From Corticium candelabrum (lineage: Eukaryota; Porifera; Homoscleromorpha; Homosclerophorida; Plakinidae): 64,000 nucleotides of DNA. The translations under genes and the position numbers were made by a program. Below, one piece after another: positions 1 through 12,700 of the stretch. The notes beneath the pieces are model-generated. The model saw only the letters and a program-made list of their open reading frames with translations. It was not told where the DNA came from and made no database searches. How positions within the stretch are numbered: the first letter of the stretch is position 1; each line of letters starts with the position of its first letter. The stretch covers positions 4,492,158 through 4,556,157 of the forward strand of contig NC_085086.1 of NCBI RefSeq assembly GCF_963422355.1, written 5' to 3'.

Positions 1-238
1 TTAGCGTAGGGCGGGATCTATAGGGCTAAATCCTCCCCAATATCTATAAGCGTGTCAAACAAAAGTGTCATGTTTTTCGCAGGTTATATCAACCAGTAAT
101 TATAACACGAATCTTTGTCCATCATACTGCCACAGCAATAACGGATGTTTATGCTGTGAAATTAAGAAGTAAAAATTGGCCTTGCCTTGCAGTGTGATGC
201 CTTTTTAGGCGAGAAAATACGGTACGAATACAAACACA

Positions 239-301
<63 letters not shown>

Positions 302-1415
302 ACACTTGACCTGACAAGCCCTACATTTGCAGATATATAACTGTAATTGGTAACGGACACAATGTCACTATCTTTTGGCAATAGGAAGAACTACTGATAA
401 TGTTCAAAACTACTTGCAATGCTAAATTGATAAGTTTCTATCAATCATATGTCGCCCTTCTATAAATTTAATATTCTGTTAAATGCACATGATTATAACA
501 CGCTATTTTAAACTGAATAACTAGAAAACTATTAAAATCAAAACACTAATTTGAAAGTTAGATATTTGAAAGTGAGAAACAGGACTACATTAATATCGTT
601 CTTTGCTTCTCATATCCTAATTGATATCTCATCTTATATTTCATACCATGCACTGATGATGATATAATGCAGGTTTCTGTGAGTAACCGCAGGCTATAAA
701 CGGCAACATGGCTTCATATTAGAGATAAAATCGTCTGTCGTCAACCCTGGTGCTTCTAACTGTATGCTGTGTCGCTCTCTCTGTGTCATACAAAGAATCT
801 TATGATCCAAGCAGTGTTGGGACCAATCTCACTAACCATCTGATGGACAATATGTCGTCCGGCAGACCGTCTACATTCAATTAGGACACTTCATGAACTT
901 CCTCATCTATGAGAGCTATATAGCTTGACGCATGCAGTTTGTACACTACAGTTATGTTTGCCACAGTCTTCTACACAAGGTCAGTGGGTCTTTTGGGGTC
1001 AGTGGATGATTCGGACTTTAAATTTCTATATTTTAATTTTCATGTATTTATTTTTCAATTTTCAATTTTTAGAACATTTCTAATTTTTTTTTAATTTTTA
1101 ATTTCAAATTTTTTACATGCATTTTTATTTAAAAATTTTGCATTTATTAAATTAACTTTTAATTTTTAATTTTTAATTTTTAATTTTTTATAATATTTTT
1201 TTGTAAAATCGTTTTTCATCTTTTTTATGTTTAATTCTTGTGATCTTTAGATTTATCTTTTTAAGGGTAACTGCAAGGCAAAAATCAAAAATTCTTTTAT
1301 GATGGAAATCGATAGTTCTAGTTGCATACATGACAGGGAAAATAATTTTAGATTTTTAAGGTAAGTCTTCGCTGTGATATAGCAGGTGAAAGCTGCGTCC
1401 GGTTATTCAAGTTCC
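1..1415. other. Non-coding, with a (CA)n tract and AT-rich low complexity
   Basis: Holds a CA microsatellite at about 233-297 and a T/A-rich tract at about 1015-1215 with TTTAATTTTTAA repeats. No convincing gene. Confidence 0.6.
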
Positions 1416-1501
1416 GGTAAAGGGCGTGGTGTTGTGTTGACGTCACTGGAGGGAGACCTCATGCTAGAATGTATTGTAAACAACGAATCTGTGGAGAAAT
1501 A

Positions 1502-1770
1502 ATGGGTCGTTACTGCGTAGCTGCAGGCTGCACCAACTCGAACAAATCAGGCGCAAACGTATTTCGATTTCCAAAAGATCCTCAACTACGAAAAGAGTGG
1601 GAATCGCAAATACACGGAGGACAAGAGACGGCTGGGGTGATCCTGCTGAGTTTACAGTAATCTGTACTAGCGACTTTGAGCCAGAATGCTTTGAAGTACA
1701 GCCAGATCTATTTAAGAGCGTTGGCTGTAAAAAAGCAAAATTCAGATCCGGAGCTGTTCCCACCATTTTC
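1502..1770 (+). pseudogene. THAP zinc-finger domain, frameshifted
   Basis: THAP (C2CH) domains are DNA-binding modules common in transposases. The first half starts at the ATG 1502 (MGRYCVAAGCTNSN, then FRFPKD and W) with the first two Cys ligands. The second half continues in another frame from about 1612 (RRTRDGWGDP, then VICTSDF and finally AVPTIF, the family's AVPTxF box). The shift, a one-base change near 1605-1615, breaks the gene. The expected final His ligand after VICTS is Asp, so zinc binding would also fail. The frame stops at about 1770; a basic tail may follow in yet another frame (to 1867). Confidence 0.8.
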
Positions 1771-2465
1771 TAGCGACCGAGGTTTGCCTCCACACTTCAG
1801 GATTGCAGCACTCTGGAACCACCGCAAAAGAAAAAAAGTGCCGCATTTGAGAAACGAGAGAAATTGAGGGTAAGGAAGAATCTTGTGCAGAAGTAAAGTA
1901 CCGTAGCTACGTGGCTGAGAGGTCAGACTCTTTGTGCACGTGCCTAGACTTGCGTACGTAGTCATGTGTGAAGGCAATTCTAGACATAGTAATGTATGTA
2001 GTGCGTATATGTGTATCTAGCTATAACATTATAGCACTGTACCAGTAGCGGTATGAGTCAAAATATTATTATTTTTTATTATTATTATAATTATTATATA
2101 TACAGTACTAGACGTACAGTAAAACTTGTGTCAACGCTGGTCAACGAAATTTAACACATGAACGTCAACTTATTTGTTCTCTTTCTCACAGCGTTAGTTT
2201 TGCATGACCAACTCATCAGTACACTCTGCCATTATTCTCGTTCACTCAATTCTCCACAGCTAAGTTATGACGTACACACCAATTGACATTTTAATTCTTA
2301 GAACGTTTTACTTGTTCAATTCACCAGTGCACTATATATAACTAAACACGAGCACGCATGATCTATACCACTAGTGAATTCTTGCCCACGTACCATTCTG
2401 TTAAGTAGTGACGGCAAGCAACGCTAGCAGTGTTAAAAAGAAGCTTACATGTGAGCTGTTCCTAG

Positions 2466-2660
2466 ATGTTTCAGTTGTTGGAAGATGCTTTACATGCGTA
2501 TGATACGCTACCGGTAGAGATTTGTGATTCAGAAGACGCAAGTCATCATGATCACGAAGACTATTTAGAATACCAGCAGTGTTCTGCAGCAGACGAGGTT
2601 ACTAGAACCAATCCAGCTAACCAGACGGAAACAGCAGCACTCAGAGTTTGCTATGTATAA
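2466..2660 (+). CDS. Short acidic ORF within the THAP element, unrecognised
   Basis: A 64-codon frame, His/Asp/Glu-rich, with no recognised motif. A further acidic stretch (Asp-rich) is open around 2927-3070. Either may be an exon of the element's gene or chance. Confidence 0.2.
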   Translation: MFQLLEDALHAYDTLPVEICDSEDASHHDHEDYLEYQQCSAADEVTRTNPANQTETAALRVCYV

Positions 2661-3287
2661 CTAATGTACCAACTCATACAATTTTTGGATAGAGGAACAG
2701 GAGTGTCCAGGTTCAGATGCGCCCTCTAGTAAAGTCTAAGGGCACGTTCTTATCTTGAGGGTACATCTGATAAATTTGAATTACTATTGCGGACTCTAGG
2801 AATACAAACCAAGCATGCTAAAACTTATCGAGACTGTGGTGTGCAATGCTCTCTTATCTATGCTCCACCTCGGGATATTTTAGCCAAGACCAACACTGAA
2901 TCAGGCGGTACTGTCAGGGCAAATGAATGATGACGTTCATGATGATGTAACAGAGGATGATATGAGAACAGACTATAACGATCATAGTGATGCCAGAACA
3001 GATGAAGAAGTTAGAACTGATGATGATGTCATATCCCAGTCATATGAGGGCAAGTCAGACTTTGAAAGGTAATTTGAAGTTAAATAAAATTTGAAGACTT
3101 TTAATGGTCTGTTATGCAAGCCATAGTAGGGTCATGCTCTTTGATTTTCGAGACAACCTCAAATATGTGTTGACAACATACGCACTCCACACGAGTGGAT
3201 ATCATCTCACAATGACCGCAGCTGCACCTGTGATGGTTGTGAACTTACCCGGATGTGCATCGGTTACGTTGCGATTTCTACTTCTAC

Positions 3288-3533
3288 TTACCATTGTGAC
3301 GGGCTATCGGGTGGCCTGTTCTCTTGCTCTTCCGCTTCCAAGGCAGACGATTCTTCAGCTGCAGAGCCACTGTCGCTGACCTCGAACATATACGGTTCAA
3401 TGGCTCCCAGCAGATCTTCCTCATCTTGCAATTCATAGCTTGAAGAACCTCCGGACGGCTCTTCGGAAGAAGAACTGTCGCTTTCATCACCTCTAACACG
3501 ATGGTGTTGCCTTAGGTCTAAAGGAGTAGCCAT
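3288..3533 (-). CDS. Acidic, Ser-rich N-terminal fragment inside the THAP element
   Basis: An 81-codon frame starting with MATPLDLRQ just inside the right inverted repeat. It is rich in Ser, Glu and Asp and contains IEPYMFEVSDS. Similar openings occur in invertebrate proteins annotated as P2X7-like, but no zinc-binding core is present here, so I leave the function open. It could be the first exon of the element's second gene. Confidence 0.35.
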   Translation of the reverse strand: MATPLDLRQHHRVRGDESDSSSSEEPSGGSSSYELQDEEDLLGAIEPYMFEVSDSGSAAEESSALEAEEQENRPPDSPSQW

Positions 3534-4285
3534 TTTCTACGCTCCGCTGACTACACACTTACGTTCACGCGTCTCCCTCCAGTGACGTCAACACGATACC
3601 GCGCCCTTTACCACTTTGGCAGCTCTTGGCAACTCCGCTCTGACACACTACGTTGTGCCAGTAAATAGCCCGGTACCTAGCTGTGTAGGTACGTGCATTG
3701 TACACAACACGCTACCTTTACCGTAGATGAACCGGTTGGAGGGGAAATTTTTATATTAGATAGGCTCCCACTAGCTAGCGGATCGCTAAGTTGGCAACTG
3801 TTGTGACGAAGTAAACGGAACGACGTTTGTTGTCTAGGCAAAATCTAGACACAATTAAAACATCGAAACCGTCAACCTACTACAATAAATTAAGTAGTAG
3901 ACTGCGCGCTTTCACAGCACACTCTAGCTGTAGTACACTGTACCGATATCGTATACAAGGGTGGGCGTGGTACTTTATAGCAGGTCACATTTCTCATTTG
4001 CATGACGTCGCACAAACTCACCAAATAAACAGACATACACGTCTATCGTCAATGCCTTCTGAACTTTAGTTGAAGTCAATTCAACTAAACTCTATTTGCT
4101 CAACTCAACTCAATTAATTGACTAAACCAACTAACGTAGAACAGTGTGCGGCTACAACAGAAGGAACATGGTCATAGCTAGTCAGCTACAGCTAGAGCTA
4201 GTTACTAAGTAGACTACTATGTCAATGCTAGGTATAGCTACAAGACTCAATAATGCTAGACAATGATTGATCGAGTTCTACCGTG

Positions 4286-4877
4286 TCACTCGATGATCTC
4301 TGGGCTGTTCTTATCGGCGCGTACGTTCACATCTGCAGTCAAGCTGCGTGACGAGGAGGCAACGGCACATTGGGTTGTGGCAGATGCAAACACGATTGGT
4401 AGTTCCGTGTCCGACAAGCTGTCGTCGTGAGCTACGTCGCTTCCAAGTTCATTTCGAATTACGTTTCTGAGCTCTTTCATGTCATGGAAACCGCGAAGAG
4501 ACAGCGGACGTTTGTCGTCTGACCCTGTAGCGTTGCAGAGTGGGCAACGCCCGCATTGAGAAGTGCAACGTTCGCAGCCGAGCCTTTGTCGGCAGCAAAT
4601 AGACACTGTTATTGGACTTCTGCTGAACAGATGGCAAATCTTGAATCGCATCATTCTTGCTGCTATTGTCGCTGCTTTCGATTTAATGCGTCGTTTCGAT
4701 GGCAACCAATGGCGAGTCACTTGCTCCATCTTGCCTTCGATGTTTCTCAAGTCGCTCGTGTACCGGTTCGAAGCTGGAGTCTAGGCTGCCGAGATGAGTT
4801 AGCGCGTCTTCTACTTCGCCGTCGATCTTGAAAAGGATATCCATATCCGGAGATGAGGCATGAGTGCTCGAGCTCAA
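4286..4877 (-). pseudogene. Possible coiled-coil / Cys-rich protein remnant, frameshifted
   Basis: Two overlapping minus-strand frames look like parts of one protein. The upstream part (MDILFKIDGEVEDALTHLGS, then a helix) passes by a one-base shift near 4745 into a frame with a basic helix and a Cys-rich patch (CCRQRLGCERC, then CGRCPLC). The continuity of the helix across the shift is my only support; I do not recognise the family. A second helical stretch on the same strand lies at about 5425-5560. Confidence 0.3.
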
Positions 4878-5849
4878 AGTTTGGAGCTGGCCGTAACCAA
4901 AGGTTGTTGACTAGGCGGTTGCCGATGAAGCTCGTTTTCTTTTGATCGGTGCCGTCTCTCGTATAGAATCGAGGTAGCACTTCAGTGAGTCATAGTCTGA
5001 CTGGAGTACCGCACAGATTCTTCGAGACGGTACCTTCCAAAAGTCAACGTGTTCATGCATCCGAAGCAACTAGGTTAATTAGTTAAAGCGTAAACGTATA
5101 TACATACCAGCTAGAGTGCATGCATGCTTGCTAGTACATTTGAACATGCAAGGCTTTATGGTGATCGACATGTTCATGCACAGACAAATTAAAGAAGACC
5201 ACGCTGCTTGCTGCAGAGACTTCTGTATAAACACCTCGTCATGCATACTAATCTGAATGCATAGATGTAACTTATATCCTATTTCTTGTTTCGTCCTCAT
5301 CTGCGAACGGTACGCAGCGGTTGTTCACTAGGATAATTTGGTCGTCACACGGAAAAACACCTTGAGCTTCGAAGTGACTATGAAGTAAGTCAGTAATAAG
5401 TAGAAAGCTGACGTCACTTTCGGCAAAGCGAACGTACTTCGGCTAGCTGCAGCTTGTTTCGAACGACTTCCATAGACGACATGTCAACACTCCTCTTGAT
5501 TTCTCTGACTGAAGATTGCAACCGCGCTTTCTTGCTGCTCGCCTCTACCAATTTAAACGCAGACCAAGAGGAAGACGGCGCCGGCGTCCATGAAGTTCGG
5601 GTGCTGAAGCTGTTGCGGTCCTAGCAGTACGGCGACTTGCTTCACTGGTTACACCTACAACTGGCTGCAGCTGTAGGCGACGACTGTGCGAAAACGACGA
5701 AACATCGGACACATTCGACTCTTCCAAGAACGGGTCGCCGTAGATTTGATAGCGATGACAAGCCGAGAGTCCGTCGAATCGACCTCCAGCCTATGGAAAT
5801 ATTGCCGCCTCGTTTTCATCCTCTCTTTTCAGGTAAATGACTTACAAAC

Positions 5850-7789
5850 TGATACGTAACACTGAATTTTGTCGATCACCTTAATTAATTAGTTAACATT
5901 GTATAATTTTTTAACACCTAAAGTTGTTCGCGTCGTGTAAAACTTGACTTGCCTTGAAAAGTCAAGACAATCTCAAACTGCTCACGTCCGACCATTCATT
6001 GGCAGCTCTTGCGTTCCATAAAAGATGGTCACCATGTCAAATGGTCCACTTAACCGTCGTTGTCTGTCCATCGTCTCCAAACGCACACTGAAATGATTTT
6101 ACTAACGATTGCCGACTACTAACCGATACGACCTCCTTTAATTAATAGAGACGAGGCGGTGTGACCACGCCCAGCAAACACTTCACAATATTAGTCAAAA
6201 ACAATATGGTAGATGTAAGTTGAGGTGACCTAACGTAGACGACGCTTACAAAACAACTGTAGTGGAGGCTGCGAAAGCCTATCCAAGAATGTCTTGCAGT
6301 GTGAGAGCAGTCGACCCGTTCAATTACTACTGAGCGGTGGTTCAGACTCTTCTAGCTAGAGCTGCAATGCGATTTGTTTTGACGTTTATTGTTAGCCACG
6401 CATGGGGTTAGCCAACTCTTCTCACAAACAACCAAATTACAGGCCATGAAAGCTTCTAAGCAAAACGTTTAGCACTAGGTGGGGTGAGAACAGACGGTCA
6501 CGCCTTTCCCTGCTCTCGCCAACACACTAGCTACTATAGTGTATCGATAAATAACTCTCTGAACATCAAACGAAATAGGCTTTCTAAATGTACAAGAGCA
6601 ATTTGCAAGTCTTAGACATCACCACCTTTGCTAGATCTCAGACGTGATCATTGCGGGAATTCCTAGGGAAGATACGCCCTCAACTTGCACAACTAGATAT
6701 TGCAGGCGTGGCCTGTTTATTGAAGCGTGATTCCTTGTGATGAGGGAGTACTGCTGGGTGACAAACTATTCGAAGTATATTGACGTGCTCCCTACGTAAG
6801 CAATACGCTTGCCACACGTGACCCACATACGGGCCAGTGGTCCCGTAAGCGGCAAACATGACCCTTGCAGTCGTATCCGTATATACATTAATTAGAGTTC
6901 CGGATCATCTCTCAGATATCGACAATTGTAAGCCTTCCGCTCGGTTCGATCTCCATTTGTTCTGTTGCTGTATCGCTTGCTCTAGTGTTCGATTTCTTGG
7001 CGAATAAACGTCGGTAACTATTTTACCATTTAATATTTATTTTGTCCGTTGTACGTTCCAATAACGTAGTGTTTTCGTCTACCTGTGGTATTTATAATAG
7101 TTCTCGGACGACTTTTCCCATGCTGGAAGACTAACGTACGGTATCAAACAACCGGTTGGCTCGATTGAGAAGTACACGTCTCTTCTTCCTTCGAATGTAT
7201 CTCAAAGGGTTTCCTGTGTACTTGGAAACACGTCGTGTGATATCTGAATGTTGTGTATGTTAGTGAATGCTTTTTACTACCTACCTCATTGTTGTTGGCT
7301 TGTTTCTTTCCTTGAATGTAAGCACTTGTAGTTAGTGATCTGAAGAGTCTCTATAGCGAACGAGGGACTAAGATTGGCTCAGTGATCTTACCACAACTGC
7401 AACATGGATTGTAATCCAAACTCTCCTATTTTTATAGTTTTTCCAAACCATTTTGGCTATTATTTAAATAAACCTCATTAGAATAAACTGTTTAATTAAT
7501 GAAATGAATTTGTTAATAGCTCATAGAAAAATCTCAACCATAATAAAATTTATGTACAACAAACAATTTATTGGCACCTAACAGGGTGCCCTAACTGCAG
7601 TCCAAAGAAACCATGTTAAAATATATTGCCAATTATATATAGAAAAAAGCTTGAAAGTGTAGTCCATAAAGATTTGTAGTATAAATTTAATTGTAAGTTT
7701 AGATTCAGCCATGTAAAAATGTATGGCAATTTGATACAAATAATGTATATATGCTCGTGTTTCTGTTGCATTTGCATTTAGTAGTACAT
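5850..7789. other. No gene seen
   Basis: No open frame of note, no recognisable repeat ends. AT-rich intergenic sequence between the THAP element and the downstream flank of gene A. Confidence 0.5.
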
Positions 7790-7995
7790 TGAGATACCCT
7801 AGAGTACAGTTTTGCTAGCACTTGGAAACCCCGCTATAGAGTCTATCAAATATGTCCTTGCTGTGTTAGTGCTAATGTTATCTGTAATGTGTCTTTTAGT
7901 CGTCTTTATGCGTGTGTCGTTTATTAGAAGGGAGAAGAATGGAGGATTGAGCTATACACAGTAAAAAGTAGCTGCCGTGTGTAGTTCGGCCCAAG
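7790..7995. repeat. Downstream flank of gene A, paralogous to 45228-45395
   Basis: Alignable with the sequence below gene B (shared TGAAACCCC-like, TAATGTGTCTTTTAGT-like and GAGAAGAATGG runs). The homology marks one end of the duplicated unit. Gene A has about 1.1 kb (7996-9125) between this block and its 3' UTR that gene B lacks. Confidence 0.6.
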
Positions 7996-9178
7996 GTGCG
8001 TCCATTCCTGTGGATGCCACCAAAACATGACTGCTTGTGGTGAAATCTACACAGGGTCGGCCTAAGTGTCCTCAGTTTGTGAAAAGCAAGACTTATGGAG
8101 TCGCAGTCAATCTACTGTTGTCTTCGGCTGATCTAATTGAGCTAAGAGTAATTAGAAGTTTGTACGTGTAAGAAGCAGCAGTTTGTCCTAGCTAGTAACC
8201 AACATCGGGACTTAATCTACGAGACGTTTAAATCAGACGTTAGTTTGTTACAGGTGTTGCTAGTACATGACTGTAATTTACTATACCTTACCTTATTATT
8301 AGAGTTTGTGTGAGTACTGTTAACTTGCTTGTTTGGATAAGTTTAACACTCTAAAGGTATTGATTTGAAGAACTATCTTGCTTGGGTCTAATTGCACAGG
8401 TTTTAAGAATTCAATTCTTCCAATTAACTGCCAATTGCTTAGAAATAGAGTTTTCTTCAAAAATTTTGAACATGAAGTTTTGTACCAGAGCCTCTCACGC
8501 TAGTCATGTCCTGCCACCCTACACGTGTTAGGGTGACTTATGAATAAATTGGTCACGACAATTGGAAGAGATCCATAGCAAAAGATCAGTGAATAGTATC
8601 AGTCGCGTGGTTGACCCATATCAGATAAAAATAGACTCGTTGTAACATCCACGTACATTGTTCGTTGATATATACGTGGGAACCTAATTTTGTGAAGCAC
8701 CAAGCAATCTAGAGCACGCGTGATTGGTTGTGGTAGCCACAAAGAATTTAAAGTTTGTTTGTTTATTATGTTAAAAATAAACTGCTTTTTAATTAATATA
8801 GATAATAAGATCATATCTCTATGCTGCCACAGCATGAATGCAAATTTTGGATGAAACAGTGGAATACTTATATGGGTCAACTATAGTCTACGCAGATTAT
8901 GTCCTGTAGTGTCTTAGGCCATTATGGCGAAAATATAGTTCGAAACAGTTCATCTGTTCAATACTCAATTATCGAGTTTCCTCCAATCGTTTATTGCCCA
9001 CAGACTACTAAAGACATACGCGATATTTTCTGAAAAATCCTAGATTTACAAATGCAGTTGGGAAATCTTAGTCATCGTTAAACGTTTATAAGATTTCAAC
9101 TATATTAACTTAAGTAAGAAAGTACTTTAAGGAGGTGTATAAGAACAATGCCTAATGTGTCAAGTATATTTGGTAGAA
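7996..9178. other. 1.1 kb below gene A with no counterpart below gene B; no gene seen
   Basis: The homologous flank of gene B joins the two sides directly (near 45395). Whether this is an insertion here or a deletion there is not visible; no inverted ends were found. Confidence 0.4.
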
Positions 9179-9188
9179 TTTATTTATT
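9179..9188 (-). promoter_or_regulatory. Candidate polyadenylation signal of gene A
   Basis: Overlapping AATAAA hexamers (AATAAATAAA on the minus strand) lie 186 nt beyond the stop codon. Gene B has an AATAAA at 45460-45465, at nearly the same distance from its stop in homologous sequence. Confidence 0.5.
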
Positions 9189-9373
9189 CACATATTGGGA
9201 CGCTTGCAATATTGTACACTATATAATTCGTTGCCAACAAACACTTTGATATACTACTTCTTGAAGAAAATTGAGAAGTGCCCGTAATTTCATACTATTC
9301 AATGAAAGTTATCTTTATCCAATCCTTTGTTACTATTAAGACCACTGACCTTAGCAAAAAGCTACTTTTTCTT

Positions 9374-9784
9374 TTAGCATACTGTTGATTCTGCCACATA
9401 AAAGTTTTGTGGCACTTTAAGTTGCCATTTCTTCCCGGATTTCCCATTGATCTTGACCCCTACTTTGTACATGACTTTTTTCTGAAAGTCGGGACATCGG
9501 CAAGTTTCGTGCTGAGTTTGTTTGGTGACAGCAAGTGAAGCAACCTTTCCCGACTTTAGCTTGTGTGCTATTGCCTTGTTGGCATGGCAGACCTTTTTGA
9601 CTTTAGCTTTGTATGATACGTGCCCATCCTTTTCTTGGGCTAAAGAAATTATTTGCACTAAAACAACTACAATACAAGTAGAGTTAACTCTGTTAATTAA
9701 TGAAGTTCAATCGTAATTTGTTGTTACCAGCATGTTGCTTCTTATTAGCATCTTGACGCGTTTGAGTAGAATCACAGCTGCAAG
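9374..9784 (-). other. NTR (netrin/C345C-like) C-terminal exons of gene A
   Basis: A 57-nt exon (9728-9784) supplies the opening Cys-Ser-Cys and the last exon (9374-9657) the rest. The six cysteines run C-x-C, VKKVC, TCRC, and a C-terminal VC directly before the stop. The pattern, with a YKAKVKKV strand and C-x-CP followed by a YKVGVK strand, fits the netrin-like fold of complement C3/C4/C5, PCPE and TIMP. Assignment rests on the cysteine pattern and strand motifs, not on a profile search. Confidence 0.72.
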
Positions 9785-12700
9785 CTAGTGTATAAACCAG
9801 ATATTAATAATATATTTTAAAGGTTTTTGTATCTAAATTGTAGCAATTTTACTTTGCAAAACCACAGGCTACCTTTATCGATAAAGTATATTTTATCAAT
9901 GGCATATGTTTGGCACAATCATTAATTAATTAATAAAATGTATTATACATTTTCTACAAGCAGAATTACCCTTAATTGTTCACTTGGGCACAAGCCTTGT
10001 TAATAATGAATTAATGTGTAGCCAAAACAAAAATATATTTATACCAGTTTTCACAAGTTGAATGTCATTAAGGTGGCAGTACCGAAGAATCGGCTTTCCC
10101 TTCCATGTGCAAATCCATTACTAGACGTGGCGAGCCATTGTTCTCTAGGGTAGCATACGTTATGTTAGAATCAGTCCTGTGGCACCTTATCAAGATTAAT
10201 TATTATTAACCTTATGTGACTCATGCGTCAACATCAGTACCAGATCTACATTACGCTTCAAACGTACATACTATATAATACCCATGCATGGAGAGCCGCT
10301 TGTTCTCATATATACTTACGTTCACATGATGGTTCCTTTCCACTCCACAGCCCATTTGGCAAACAAACTCTAGAACTGTCTCCGTTTTTCAATCGATATC
10401 CTGTCTTGCAAGAGTAAGTCGAGATAACTATAGTATGTACAGTTCGAGTGGTAACGTTGCCGTTAGTTGGTGAAGCAAGTGAATCGCATTTGCTGCCTGC
10501 AGAAGTTCTGTTACATGTGAAGGTTTAAAGTAAGTATAATGTACAGTACCTTGACATACTGGAGGATTGCCCGACCATGTGCCATTCGATTGACATAATC
10601 TTGTTTTGTCTCCAACAATGCGGTATCCTCTATTACATTCGTACACGGCAATAGAGTCAACCAGTCTACGAGTGCTAAGAATACTGCCATCTTTGATAGT
10701 ATAATTAGAGATATCCGGGCATTGTATTTCTGCAAATAGAGAAGATTAGAAAGTCTTTATTTTTCGTGTTGCTAAAAAGTACTTCTGTGACTACACCTTA
10801 AGTTTGTAAAATACTTACCAGTGCAAGTTTGTTCAGTTCCTGACCATTTCCTGTTTTCTTGGCATCTTCTTGTTTTCTGTTTGTCGTCTGATAACTCATA
10901 ACCTTGATCACAATGATACGTCACTGTACTGTTAACGTCATGCACTCCATTATTGTCACTAAATTCAAGGTATCCATTTGTGAGGTGAGGAGGTTTACAA
11001 AACCCTAAATGAAAGATGTAGAACATTAACCAATCATCAAGATCAGTATGTTGGTACATTATCAACTAAATATACCAAGAAAATATTAAATTAGAAAAAC
11101 AAAAGTGCCGAGAGTGCATTTCCCTCTTTGAGTAGTCAACTGGAATTACTTTACTAGGCTACCAACGTAACAGAAGGAGACCATGCATTTCTCTGTTTTT
11201 TAGTTAGTGTAATGGCTGCAGATATTGTTAGTGATTTTTATATGTAACATGAACTTAAAACAAACCTTAGTAAAGTTACTGCAAAATTCAGTTCTTTGTG
11301 AAGGCATTACAACCAATGTTTTTAAATTCTAGGATTAGTTAGCCATTAATGATTGTTGAAAGTGATGCTGCTTATAATAATCTTAATTAAATCATACCTT
11401 TTTTCCGTAAAGTAAATTGCTAATCCTGTTGTCATATGCAATCAACATTAGCGTGCGTTCTTAACGCGACCTCATGGCTTTGCCTAATGCAAATTCATGC
11501 AAAATATAGTCTTCCCGAAAGCAACACGAAAAACACAGTATATTATCTTTCTTTAATTAAGCCTTATGTAATTCGATGAGTTAGAAACAGATCTAGTAAA
11601 AATTATGATTGTGCTACGTACCAAAGCGGCATCCTCCTACTGCTGCAACGGTGACATCATGCCTTCCCTCAGAGCAGGTTGACACTTTCATCAAACATTT
11701 GTTATCGTAGGCTTTCCCGTTTGAGCCACAAACCTGATCGAAATCCGACGGGCATTGAGATGCATTCATACACCGACATTCACCTTTTTTCGTGGCGCTG
11801 TTGTAGTGGCACTCTTGAGATGGCTGGCACCTGACAACTGCGCATACGTCTAATAACAATAAGTTATGTTAATTGAGATCAGACAATGTCATGCAGATTA
11901 TGTCAAACTTGTATGCACAAGTCAACTTATTTTGTTGTTGTCTGTCCGCATGCCATAGTATTCTTATTGAAAACAGTTTGTTCGCAAGTTTTGTACATAG
12001 TTTAATTGGTAAATAGCCTAGCGTGTACAATGTCATAATATACAAGTGGCGCAGCTCTAAAGGGGCTATTGATAGGCACCGATCCTCCAAAAATATAGAG
12101 AGTGACACACTTAATTGTTGGCCCAACCCATTAACCTACATGTCAATAAAAAACTTAAATTTCTGTTTATAGCTTCTTGTTTGCAAACTGACATTGACCT
12201 CAGCTATTAGCTTGTATAATACAGTCCATTAATATTGATTGTTCTCTTAGGATATATCCCTACGGCACTGATGATGGTATGAACGGGAGCTATCTAGCGT
12301 AAGACTAATGATGTGACCGCCCACGCTGTTAAAAACGTCATGAATGCGTTCACTAATGTAGTAAATATGTCAAATACATGCAATTCAAATCTCACACTCG
12401 TAAAACATCTCTTAAGCCTGTCACCTAAAATTGTCAATACTACTGATACTGTATTGGCAACATGATTTGTACTCACGTTGACAAATCGGTTCTTCTCCGT
12501 CCCATTGTCCTGAAGCGCCGCATTTTCTAACTTCAGCACCCTTTATCTTGAACTCCGTGTTACAGAAATATGTGACTTCTCTACCGTATTCATCTGCTTT
12601 AGTTCGTCCTTGTATTACAAAGCCATTTCTAGGATTTTGTAAAGAACCGCACGTTTTTTCTAAAGAATGACAATTTATCTTATTTACGCTAACGACAAAA

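Larger units (their letters stand above)
1416..3612. mobile_element. TIR DNA transposon carrying a THAP gene (2.2 kb, defective)
   Basis: Terminal inverted repeats at 1416-1457 and 3571-3612 match in 39 of 42 positions (core TCCAGTGACGTCAACAC). A THAP reading frame starts 45 bp inside the left repeat and an unrelated frame starts 38 bp inside the right repeat, reading inward. No transposase domain with a DDE triad is recognisable and no clear target duplication is seen, so family is unassigned and the copy is probably non-autonomous. Confidence 0.75.

Noticed and set aside
8599..8880. 93-codon minus-strand frame
   Set aside because: No motif, no splice context and AT-rich composition; likely chance.
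10428..10507. Upstream acceptor at 10508-10509 for exon 20 of gene A
   Set aside because: It gives a frame that stops before the sushi domain is complete; the acceptor at 10497-10498 gives a full sushi domain in frame.
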